Of a stretch of DNA of 64,000 nucleotides, positions 1-10,360 are shown piece by piece. A program made the translations under genes and the position numbers. The stretch is taken from contig LS997567.1 of assembly GCA_000469685.2 (NCBI GenBank), positions 35,937,505 through 36,001,504 of the forward strand. Direction: 5' to 3'. The notes under the pieces are model-generated. The model saw only the letters and a list, made by a program, of their open reading frames with translations, had not been told where the DNA came from and did not search any database. Positions within the stretch are counted from its first letter, which is position 1, and every line of letters starts with the position of its first letter. Source of the stretch: Haemonchus contortus. Lineage: Eukaryota; Nematoda; Chromadorea; Rhabditida; Trichostrongylidae.

Positions 1-2680
1 GTATTTATTTCGGGACAAGTCAGCCCATCTGTCTCTTGCAACCAGTATTTAACAATAAGCACTGTGTGGCGGAGCTACCATTATAAAATGTTATCGATCA
101 CATGAAATACTTGTAAGTATTGATAGTTCTCAACATATTCTCATACCATAAAACGTTAACAAAACACGTGGGAACGAAAATGGGCTTAAGAAGTGACAAT
201 ACAGAGTTCCAGAACGGGTTACAGCAACTTGGCAGTCACGACGACAAATTCAATCGGTATTACGATGACTGTAGAGGTGGCATGAGGAAACCATTCAATC
301 ATAGGCCGATTGTAGTTTGTTCTTCAATCATAGGGGAACCATATGCATTACTCGTTAAAATCATTCATTTTGAAAAAGTATTTCTGAAAGGTAAAAAAAT
401 CTCAGAAAAGTTATTCGCTTCTGCGAAGGTGACGTCATCCGGGGAGCAGGGCAATTGAAACGGTGGGACTTGGCACCCTCACTGCACTCAAACGGATGAG
501 AAACTTTGCTGTTTCTGACTGACTTTTGCTGTCTTTGTGGCCCTCACCTTCAGATGTGTTGGGAGGAAGAAAATTTCGCAGGAGGTGTCACTCCGCGGCG
601 AGAGCGACGTCGCGCGCGTAGGATTGTAGCATAATGAAGCAGAGTGCGTCGCAGCGTGTACGAAATGCACGAATCAAAGACGTCACAGTAGAATCTTGTC
701 AAAATAATAATCGTTCATCGATCAAGCTGTATAAAGAATGCTAGAGCTGTAATAGAGGCAATTGGTCCGCGACTGCCGCGTGCGGTGAATCGACTGCACA
801 AAACCGATCCAAGTGCTAGTCTCCATTTCTCAAGGTGAAGTCTCAATAAACCATAACACTAATATCACCTCCATTCGAAGAACAGGAAAAAACCTAATCG
901 GATGGATTGAATGGAAACAATTTTGGCTAAACGGTGATCCCTACTAATCCCTCCAAAACTGTCGGAAAGATACCCTGTAACCTATCTTAAATTTTTTCGG
1001 AAGCCTATTATTTACATAACTCCCACTATCCGAGAAAGGAGCTTTTAACCATAAGCCAGAGCATAGCAGCCTGTGGAGATGGAGTTCGCTTGTTTCCAAA
1101 AAAAGGTGCAAAGATCTTTAATCAACGCTCATAAATCCTTTTCCAGATTGGAGAGTCCTTTTTCAGAATGGATGGCACAGTTGACTTCTACTCAGAGCGA
1201 CTATTGAAGGGTTCTCTAAAAATTATGATACTTTGATGTTGTTATGTTGTTGACGATTGGGAAAAAACTGCTAGCATATGGAAAACCGAAGAGCGGAAAT
1301 TGTCAGTGACGGGTCGTAGACCTGTAATGGCATGGTAATTCGATGGGAATTGTTAAGTTACGCTTCACACAAAGAAAATACGATTATGAAAAATTTCGCA
1401 TGCAAATACTGTGTTACGATGCACCTATTCTTTGTACTTTTTTTCTGCGACACATTCATGGCGTCAAAGAGCAACAATGACAAACCGTTTATACTGCATG
1501 GAACTCATTTATACTGTGATTCGACATTGGGAAAACTGGGTTCCGGAAAATTCGTCAGAATTCACCGCCTTTCAAGTGATACTGTTATGTAGCACAGTGG
1601 TAAAGACAGAGTAAACCTCACTTTAATCTACTGCATGCTCAAATTACTTTTTTTCTCGTGTTGTGGACAAGTTTCATTAAAAATTCCATTATGAAGAATC
1701 GGCAATCTTCTACTAAAGCCCCTCCACACTTGTAAACCTTCGGTGATGCGCCGAAGGCGGCGGAAAGGGAGCAAATCGTAAGAGGGAGGCCAGCATCGAT
1801 ATATCTGCTCGGGAAGGCAGGTGGATACGAAGGAATCTACAGTAGCGCTCGAAAGTATTCGGCCAAATGCTTCTTCACTCGTACTTTTCAGTCATAACTC
1901 CTCTCCTACTGGACTAATCGAGCGAAATTTCATTATGTGTGACGATGTGTGATGCAGTGTGAATATTTACCACTATTTGCCTGCATTTTGATCATGTTCC
2001 AAATATCCCAAAGAGCTTGAAATCAAAATCAACTGAAAATAGAGACATTGGTGCTTCTAGGACTTCTTTCCTTTTTGCCATGTCTAAAGTGTACGAGCGC
2101 CAATGCGGAACACAGAAGAGGAGAAAACGCAAATAAGGTGCGAATAACTGCAGACGTCACAAACTTGCTTTCAGCATGGTCTACAAACGCCTTCCCCTCA
2201 GTTATGTGGGCATTGCTGCTTTACAGTCCAATAGTGTTGGATAGTGTGGAGTACGCTAAGTTAATCATATCAAAATTTCATGCTATTCGCTCCACTGGGA
2301 AAAAAGTTACAGCAGGTTAAAGTTGGCCGAATACTTTGAGCGCTACTTTATATCCCTTCATCTGGTGTTCTGAAGTAACTATATCTTCCCACATGGGAAC
2401 CTTGCAAATGTTGGTAAAGGATGAAAGGATAGAGTCTTGGGGCTGATAATCAGTTCCGTCTGAGGGATGGGTCCACGCAGGGGGGACGGAACATTCACCC
2501 AGAACTGAATACACGCGGCAAATGGCGGGACGAGATTTGTGGCGTTCAGGACGACTTTGGCACCTATCAATGGGGCACAAACTTGAAGTAGAGAACATTA
2601 GTATGGTCAGGTGGTCGTACTAATCAACTTTACTTCAAATTTGGGCCCCAAGGGCGAGCGTTAAGGACGTTTAAATTGTC
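1..2680. other. No gene seen
   Basis: Apart from the diverged repeat at 560-830, only short open frames without consistent splice sites were found on either strand. Confidence 0.5.
560..830 (+). repeat. GC-rich ~255-bp element (family 1), diverged copy
   Basis: Retains the family landmarks CGGCGAGAG, ACGTCGCGCGCG, ATCAAGCTGTAT and CGCGTGCGG in order, but with many substitutions and a poor right end (GATCCAAGTGC instead of GTTCCTACTGC). Confidence 0.7.
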
Positions 2681-2689
2681 ACGAATTTC

Positions 2690-2984
2690 GCCGCGCGATT
2701 TGCCGCGTCCTTCCAGATCTGGTTAATGTACCCATACCCGTGTACGCATTCGTCTTCTATACAGAATCGCAGTGGCGTATTGAATGCGTATACGTAATGA
2801 CTTTCGGTGGCCAGATGATGTTCAAGTTCAGTGCTTATTCTCCTAGACGAGTCTGGTACCAAATAACCGACCGACCCCAGATAGGTGGAAAGCTTGACTA
2901 GCCTAGACGTATACCGATCGGGATTTGAACCCTCAACCATGCATGGGTGAAGGGCGCCACTATACCACCTCCGCCCGCAACCGT
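2690..2984 (-). repeat. tRNA-derived SINE
   Basis: On the minus strand the head has an A box (GGTATAGTGGCG) and B box (GGGTTCAAATCCC). It is followed by the family body (GGTACCAGACTCGTC, TTGAATGCG). Pol III-type head plus shared body identifies a SINE. Confidence 0.75.
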
Positions 2985-3267
2985 TATTATTCTTGTATAT
3001 ACTACTAATAAGCAGGACTTACAGTACCTCGATGGAACCCTCCAAGGACAGAGTCATTGCCCCCCACTCTTCAGCTTTTCTTAGTGGTTTCGATAAATGT
3101 GAAAATGAGTTAGGCCTGTTTGTTGCATTTCTTTTCTCATTTATGAATGCAGGATAGGCGATTGCAGAGAGAATCCAGTAAAAGTAGTTTTTATGGTGTA
3201 TACATACATAGACTGAACTCCAACCCTACCACGATTCTCTCAACTTATAAGTTTGCGAGATTTCAGT

Positions 3268-3552
3268 TGAAGGCACAGTTTTTTTTCACGATAATTTTGT
3301 GGTACCCGTTTTTATTCGAGAAGCGGAACTATAGATTGGGAATAGTTCATCTTTCGTGAAGAAAGCTAGAGTTGGACGAGATTGCCATGACGGAAATAAT
3401 ATGGAAGGGGTATTCGGACGAGATTTCAGTTATTGCAATTGCGCAAAGAGCTGACTACGTCGAGCCAGAACTGTACAGAGCTGTATGTCGCTATGGGTCA
3501 TAACAAGTTGTTTGAACTTCCTACATGGATTACCTTGGGATCGGTGCAGCCT
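3268..3552 (+). repeat. ~510-bp TTAAAGGCACAG-ended element (family 2), partial
   Basis: Begins AAGGCACAGTTTTTTTTCACG, keeps the internal markers GTACCCGTTTTTATTCGA, GAAGCGG and GGTCATAACAAGTTGTTTG, then is interrupted by a shorter element with the same ends. Confidence 0.75.
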
Positions 3553-3692
3553 CTTAAAGGCACAGTTCACGATAAATTTGGGTAATCCGGATTATGATGA
3601 AAAATGGAAGACAAGATCGAAACTAGTGCGAATGAGGTGAAGAAACTGCGTGCATCGGTGTTTCCAAAAAATTATCGTGAGCTGTGCCTTTG
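3553..3692. repeat. Short derivative with family 2 terminal repeats
   Basis: TTAAAGGCACAGTTCACGAT at one end and its inverse, ATCGTGAGCTGTGCCTTT, at the other. About 95 bp of unrelated internal sequence. Confidence 0.75.
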
Positions 3693-3818
3693 AAAATATT
3701 TCAAAAAGATTCAGCCTGCCCTGCATTACCGCTCCACTCCAGCCGTTCAGATAGAAGTGAAACGATAAGGGATGAAGACATTGTAGAGATGCGTCCCGCA
3801 ATCGACTTCCATTTATTA

Positions 3819-4574
3819 GGTTGAGTCATAAGTTCTCGGACAATGTCAAAGTGATGACTTCTAGAGATCATAACTCGGGAAAGAGATGACGAAAATGGAC
3901 GAACAAGGCATCGTCAGATAGAGTATCAAAAGCTCTTCCAAATTTATACTAGCGAGTACACCTGGCCATCTCCTGCGCTTGAACCTGAGGAGAGAAAGTG
4001 CGATGTCGGCGCGAAAATACATGTCATACAGCTTCAAAGCATGAGGCACCCATCGACCGAGCTTTCCCACCTCGCCGATTGACTTCAATCCACGAATAAT
4101 TGTGGACTGACTCCCCAAAGGTGACTGCAAGTTCACGAGTAGTTTGATACGGATCGGCTTCCACCTGGCTCCGCAGCACCTTCAAATCCAACTCCATTAA
4201 GCGTCCTGGACGGTCTTCATTTTCGATGGGAAGGTCGTCCGACGTGAACTTCGTGTGCCACTTGTGAGTTGTGCATCTAGCAGGAGCACCCTTCTTGTAA
4301 ACTTCCCTAATACGTCTATCGATCTCCGCCGGTCCTTGGCCAGTTAAAAAAAGAAATAGGATGGTGTTGCGGAGGTGGGTTTGCGACAGCTTGAAATCAT
4401 GGGGCATGGTTGCAGGGAAGGAGACACTTAAGTGTGTTCGTTGGCATGTATTTTGAAGAGCTTTTCATACTCTATCTCACAATGCCACGTGCGTTCATTT
4501 TCGTCTCCTCTTTCTCGAGTTATGATCTCTAGAAATCATTGCTATCATTTTGTCCGAGGACTTATGACTCAACC
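3819..4574 (-). mobile_element. Deleted mariner-type transposon with long terminal inverted repeats
   Basis: Both ends read GGTTGAGTCATAAGT inward and are flanked by TA (3817-3818 and 4575-4576), the mariner target-site duplication. The terminal repeats stay alignable for about 120 bp, far longer than the ~30 bp of typical mariners. Inside, on the minus strand from 4407, a frame gives LRNTILFLFLTGQGPAEIDR, TTHKWHTKF and EDRPGRL, the helix-turn-helix part of a mariner transposase. After a frame change it continues with LKSIGEVGKLGRWVPHAL. The rest, including the catalytic D,D34D part, is missing, so the copy is inactive. Confidence 0.85.
4024..4407 (-). pseudogene. Mariner transposase, N-terminal DNA-binding fragment
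   Basis: About 127 codons open with MPHDFKLSQTHLRNTILF and carry the two helix-turn-helix blocks of mariner transposases, followed by AVTFGESVHNYS where the second block ends. The next family motif, ...GKLGRWVPHAL, is found near 4060-4090 in another frame, showing a frameshift. No DDD catalytic triad follows before the terminal repeat. It is relic sequence. Confidence 0.8.
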
Positions 4575-6247
4575 TAATAGAATAGGAGTAGGGTGTTGAA
4601 TGGGCCCGTACATACAATGACTTGCAGTGATTAGTCAATGGGTGGCCAGATAGAAGTTATTCCTTGCAATGTACGGTTCTGAATTCTGTATAGGAGCTGT
4701 TTTTGAGGGGCTACGTCCGCACGCGGCCTGCTTGGTACGACCTGGATACCACAAACTAATCACTAAGCATCGTCTCTGAAGGGATTTGGTTACTTGTAGC
4801 TGATAAATCGAGTCAGGACCCTTAAAAATTATCAAATGTTAAACGAAAAGGCTCAGCTATTTTCTACTAGTAAGTACTGGCTTTGGGCTCGACTGAAAAG
4901 TGCATCTAAAAAAAACTTTTTGTAAACACACACATTGGATTAATATTTATTCTCGTCAAGGTTTATAGAGCATCTGTGATCCTCATCAAAACCCAAACGT
5001 CTTCTGAAAAAAGTAATCCTCCGTTTCCGATAGGCCAGAGAAAGAGCATGTTAAATAAAGAAAAGTAAATCACCGATCATGTTGATTAGATGTTGTACAA
5101 TAGAATCTGTCTAGACGGCGGTTATGATTAGATCATGTAAACAATCAAATCGATTTTTGATTAGAATAAACTGAGATTTACGTTTTGAAACTTTGAAGTG
5201 TTGAGCATTGTCATGAGTAAGTAATTTGTAAATACATGAAATTACAGGTAGAGAAAAGTTGGCAAGCATGAAAGGAGAAGAAGCGGTGGTAAAGAAAAGG
5301 GGTGTGGTGGTAGGGGTATGTCGCGGATGATTGGTCTCTCGCATCACCTCACCAGTACCGGAGGATAAGAATTAGGAGATGAATAGGCGGTTGAAGGCCA
5401 TTACTTCTATTCATACACAAGGAAAGAACGAAGAGCACCGTCATCATGGTTGGTGCTAGTCCTGTCCGGTATCCCGGCCATATTCACAGGAAACACATTA
5501 GACGCCGTCAATTGAGATGAATTCTTCCAATTGGTAGTGGCTCAAGAAATGCGCCCAGTCGACATCTTTCGCTCTGAAATATCCTGATTTGAAGAAGAAA
5601 GAGAGTGTGTTAGGAAAGCTTGTTAAATACATGCACAAGGGGGTCATGCTGGAGGGATAGTAGTGGAAATGTAGAGGCAGCAATACTTGGCTAACGCAAA
5701 GTGTGCATATTGATCGGCCGGTGAGACCAACCAAAAGTGTCACACTCGGCGGCTTGCGAAGTTTGCTTTACATCTAACGAAGAAGTGGAAAAGAAGTAGG
5801 TGCAGGATATTCTACAGTATCTTGGAAGACGCCAATCTCAGGTGGTTTCTTTGCGAATCTCCAAATGCACCGAGAAGATGATGTGGGCAGGATTACTTCA
5901 CTTGTGCGACTCTTATTAATTACAGGATCCAGATGACGTTATCAAAGTGTACACAATAAAAATCATAGTGGATGTGTGGAAGTGTACTGTAGAATGTTTC
6001 ACCAAAACTGAGGCGAACTGAAATTATTGTGCAATTAGTTAGCACCAAAACAAATCTGTTATCTGTACTCACATTTGCAGTTTGGAGACGGTACTTTGTG
6101 TACAGAAGGCGTCGGTCTTATAATGACACGATTTATGGCAGACCAATTTACAATCTGAAAGATTTTTACAATAAGCATGGCGATAGTCATTTTTAACTTT
6201 ATCTAGAGCGTTGGTCATTAGAATCGCTTGGAGTGTCGGTGATTGGC

Positions 6248-6502
6248 GGGTGTGGTGCGGTAGGAATGAGATCGTCGCGCCGAGGCGAGAGACGCCGCGC
6301 GCGAAGGAATGTAGCAGAATGCAGCAGCAAGTGAGAAATACAGGAACAAAAGAACTAACAGTAGAATTATGTCATAAGTAATAATCGCACAGCGATTGAG
6401 CTGTATGAATAACGCTAGAACTGTTACGACGAGGCAAATAATCCGCGACAGCCGCGTGCGGCGGATCGATTACACAAAACCGTTCCTACTGCCCGTCTCT
6501 CG
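6248..6502 (+). repeat. GC-rich ~255-bp element (family 1)
   Basis: Starts GGGTGTGGTGCGGTAGGAA and ends CCGTTCCTACTGCCCGTCTC. The TAGGAACG/CGTTCCTA ends are inverted. No coding capacity; non-autonomous DNA element is inference. Confidence 0.8.
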
Positions 6503-7072
6503 TGATTGGCTAATGCGCGCCGGCACCAGTCACATGCAAGCAGCCAGCAGCCGTCGCCATTCAAAGTTCTTGATCTCCTATTTTTTCAATTCTACGGCCC
6601 CTTTGCTCAGCACTCAACAAGGACCGGAGTTGCAATCCAAACTGGTAACTACTCGTGCAGATCGCTCGGAATTCTTTCAAAAAACTTTACAGGCAACGCT
6701 CACCTCGACATTGATATGCCTGTTTGGCAAAACTAGACTTTATCCGTTGTTGACAGACGTTGCAGTTGATACCCCTGAAAGCGAGATTACGATTTCAGAA
6801 AATTCCCTCAAACTGATAGGCAGAAATAGAATGGGAAAAATAGGACAACTCGAGCCACATTTCCACCGAGCTTTACCGTATGAATTAAAAAGGCATACTG
6901 ATAAATTGTGTTTAACATCACAGTACAGAACGTTGCATTTCAATCAATAATCAATTCTAACAAGGTGAGTCATAACAAAAGTCGCAACGTTACTACATAG
7001 AGCGGATAAATCGATACGACCACGCGGGACGATCTTACTGTTTGTTCACCAATCATAGTAGGATATGTCAAT

Positions 7073-7264
7073 AGCTGCTTTCATAGTCCACGATTTGGCC
7101 CGCGAGTGACCGATCGAGCGATTGGGGCGCGCTTGGCCCTTGTTTACAACGGAATCTTGGTCGATACCGCGGGCAAGCTCGCCCCAATAGCTCGATCGCT
7201 CGCTCGATCGGTCGGTCGGTCAGTCGCTCGCTCGCTGGCCATGTCGTGTACTATGAAAGCAGCC
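7073..7264. repeat. Foldback element, GCTGCTTTCATAGTCC type (family 4)
   Basis: Starts GCTGCTTTCATAGTCCACGA and ends with the inverse, TACTATGAAAGCAGCC. The interior is rich in CGATCGCTCG/GGTCGGTCGG palindromes. Confidence 0.8.
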
Positions 7265-7994
7265 AATGGGCGTGCCCCTGACACAAGGCAAGTGGTCTTG
7301 TAGTAAAGTTCGACAATTTTTCCACAGTCCCTTTCGGAAATGAGAACAGAACCCCGCAAATGAACACCAATGGTCTAACATAAACCAACGACAAAGTATA
7401 AAATAAGGTAAACGTTGGTAGAAGTAACACCAATCGACTGTGGGGTACACGACGAGACTTTGTAACCGTAGGAGCCTGGGACTGAAACTGGAAGCCACAA
7501 ACGGTTCTCCCTAACCTTGAGAATCAGGGCCACACTGGACCCAATACGGGAACCCTTGATGTGGGCTTAATAATGTTCCTTCAAAATGAATTTTAGTGAA
7601 CTAGCTTTATTCTTAACCACATACCCTCGAATTTTTACTGCAACAAATGTGTGCTCGTTGTAGATGTGCAACTTTTTGCCCCGTCGCATGAGCCTTGATG
7701 CGGCTGGCTCACTTAACATTGACGGTGGAATGAGGAAGTATCTGGAAGAATAGAGTAATTGACATTTTACAAGTATATCACGATTGTCAATGGGAAGTAA
7801 CAGCCAAGAGCATCACATTCAAAGGAGCCCAACAAAGCCTCACGAGCGCCATACGACTCTTCGTCCTATATAAAATCTACACAAGGGTGTGAGTCAGGAG
7901 GCGTCATCAAGGTCACTATGTGGTGACGCCTTCGACTGATTGGGTCAGGACTCATTACCTTTCAAAATAAAGATTAAGAGATAAATTTCGGAGC

Positions 7995-8165
7995 GATAAT
8001 TAATCTCGTGTAAGGGATTCGCCACGCAATTGACTTCCATTCAGAATCGTAGTGACGTATTGAATGTCTATGTGGCCTATAAAATGACTTGCGAAAGTCA
8101 GCCGATGTACAAGTCAGTGCTTTTATACTCCTACACACAAGTGTGCTCCACCCCTATATTTGAAA
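7995..8165 (-). repeat. SINE 3' fragment
   Basis: Shares TTCAGAATCGTAGTGACGTA, TTGAATG, GGCCTATAAAATGACTTGCG and TGTACAAGTCAGTGCTTTT with the full copies. The tRNA head is missing. Confidence 0.7.
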
Positions 8166-8352
8166 CCTGTGTAAAGAATATGGAATCAACTGAGAATCCC
8201 CTCAACCCGTAAAGCTCACCAAACACTCGCTTCTAGAAAAGTTTCGGAGCAAGGGTCATGATGTAGCCTCCCAAATCAGCAACATGAGAGTCTTACGACC
8301 TAGTAACACCTAGTAACTGCTGAGGCCGGTGTTAGAGGATACTTCAGTACTG

Positions 8353-10360
8353 TCAAGCTATATGCACTCGCAGAAGTGTCCAAAGAAGGATATGTTGAGG
8401 CAGCTTTCTGGGATTCACTGGGCTACCTTTACTGATCACCTTGGATCTTGGAAAAAAAATCGATAGGGATCACTTACTTCAATTGTTTGTCATGTTCCAA
8501 TTCGAGCACCAAAGTACTGTGTTGGTAGAGACTCTTGCTAGATTCACCAGATTTTCCTCCTACTGAATGGGTCTCATTGTATCGTGGCTCTCCACCAGGT
8601 GAACCTGAACGGCAGCCTTCATGCACATGATTCACAAGCATGTTTGATTACATTAAGAGCCCTAGACATGTCCTCATAACTGGGCTATGAGGCTCCTTAC
8701 AACGAAAAGGACTGAGATGAAACCTGCGTATCGGGTCCTGCTTGGATCACGGCTGGGCGGTAAACTAACAGCCTCTTCGATTTCTGCTCCATGGAGGTCA
8801 ACCGATCTCGATCTGTAAAAACTTCTAAAATATTTTCTGCGGTCAAAAACTGACCCTATGGCCATCACTCAAAAAGAGAAAGTTCAAGAAAAACTGTACA
8901 ATCAAACCTTTTCGTTATACTCCGCCTTCTACCACTGATGCGATCTCGCAGTTCTCCGAAGAATGACCGTTCCCGTTTCTCAGGAATACCGTCATTCTTT
9001 TTATGTTTGTCTCTATCTGGAATCCCATTTTTTATATTACAAGACATCCTTGTTCAAAATGAATGGCCTCTAGGATAACCTCGTCCTCGTTTCTCTAATG
9101 TGGATTCAGCTGATGGTGGCTGAGGTGGACGAGCGTGAAGGGTGGTTGTTGTAGTGGTGGTGACGGTGGTAGTGGGGGCGGTTGCGGTTGTTCGACTTGG
9201 AGCTGCTGCCTGGGTAGCAGTGGTGGCAGCTTGTTTCACGCTTTCCTAGAACATAGAACATACATGTCGGAAAGTCAGCTGTACTTTAGTTGTTTACGTT
9301 TGACTACTTGTTCTTACGAAGTAACACTACTCCCGAGATGGTCCTGACAGGAATTTTGATAATGACGAATAACCAAAGGCAATGGAAATATTCCCGAATG
9401 TTCAAAACCGATGAAATGAAGGCATTGCAAAGGAATAGCCAAATACTACTCAGTATCCTCTTTTTTCATAGATTTCCAGAGTTCAAATGATTGACCCATG
9501 TGAACAGGGTTTACTGGCGCTCTGGGTCCTTCACATCCTTCCCTGCCCTGCTGGATGGGAGCTCTACAGTCTCCCTGACAATACCCATAATGTTCAGGCC
9601 TCTTCAGCTTGATCATCCGCACCGCATAGGCTTCTATTCGTCTACACAGAACCACCTTGCACATCTCTTCGATCACTGAGTTCCTCCTGAGAGTTTCCCA
9701 TCACACTTGTTTACCCCAACTAGAGGTAATGAGCGAAGTGGAAATGTAGGACTTATCACCTCACTTCAAAAAAAAATAACCAGCAAAATGATGTATGGGT
9801 ATTTCAGAGGTTTCTACCTCATATATCTGTAACTGTTTGAAGAAACGGATTAATAAAACTAAGTTTATTTATTTGACAAATTCCCAAAAATAGATTACTT
9901 CCAGCTCACCCCAATGTGACCCATTTTCCCATCGTGGTGGAACTGCTGATCAAGGATATGCTGAGTTTGTGGATCCATGGCATTTTCCATAGAGCCGTGA
10001 ACAGATTGTATAGTTGGTTTCTCTTTTAACTGCTGAAATGTACTACGCAGTAATGCAGATGAGAAAGAAACAGCTACGCCGAATGAAGAAGAACTCACCT
10101 GTGAGACCGTCTTAACGACTACAGTTGTGGTTTTCCTCGGAGTCATATCGAAAGACTCAAAGTTATCTGAGAATGTACTTATAACGATGGTAGCATTAAA
10201 CAAGTTATTAGTTAAATTAGAACAAACCATGGGGATCGTATATTGCACGCCGTTGACTGGTTACCGTCTCTCGGAACTCGCTTCCTGTATTGTTCCGAAT
10301 TTTCACTGTATCAACTATTTTGCCAGGAGTCATACTCTTCGGATCGTAGAAGTAGTCAAA
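8353..10360 (-). CDS. C-terminal tail exons of the TMEM24-like gene, including basic Ser/Arg region
   Basis: Exons 10360-10249, 10166-10099 and 10032-9910 read FDYFYDPKSMTPGKIVDTV, SFDMTPRKTTTVVVKTVSQ and MDPQTQHILDQQF, recalling the MPDGTIVTTVTTV segment of C2CD2L. A GTGAGC donor at 9,909 leads on to 9245-9080 (Ala/Thr-rich, LEKRGR), 9016-8908 (PEKRERSFFGELRDRISGRR, then SITKR), 8812-8724 (SRSVDLHGAE) and 8604-8478 (LYQHSTLVLELEHDKQL). Splice phases from 9080 to 8478 agree exactly: 1, 2, 1, 2. The 24-nt exon 9686-9663 and the final exon 8431-8353 are weaker guesses. In mammals a basic tail of this kind binds plasma-membrane phosphoinositides and is released on phosphorylation; that role here is inference. 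Confidence 0.65.

Larger units (their letters stand above)
4600..7990. other. No gene seen apart from two repeats
   Basis: The longest frame here (6396-6950) runs through a family 1 repeat and shows no domain. The foldback at 7073-7264 explains the overlapping frames there. Confidence 0.5.

Noticed and set aside
6396..6950. 184-codon open frame on the plus strand
   Set aside because: The first third is repeat family 1, the rest has no domain or splice pattern; overlapping frames on both strands are also open.
9446..9676. Cysteine-rich minus-strand frame (MCKVVLCRR..., GYCQGDCRAP)
   Set aside because: It looked like a small secreted peptide downstream in an operon, but its phase does not connect to neighbouring exons, there is no signal peptide, and the flanking exons join better as the tail of the TMEM24-like gene.
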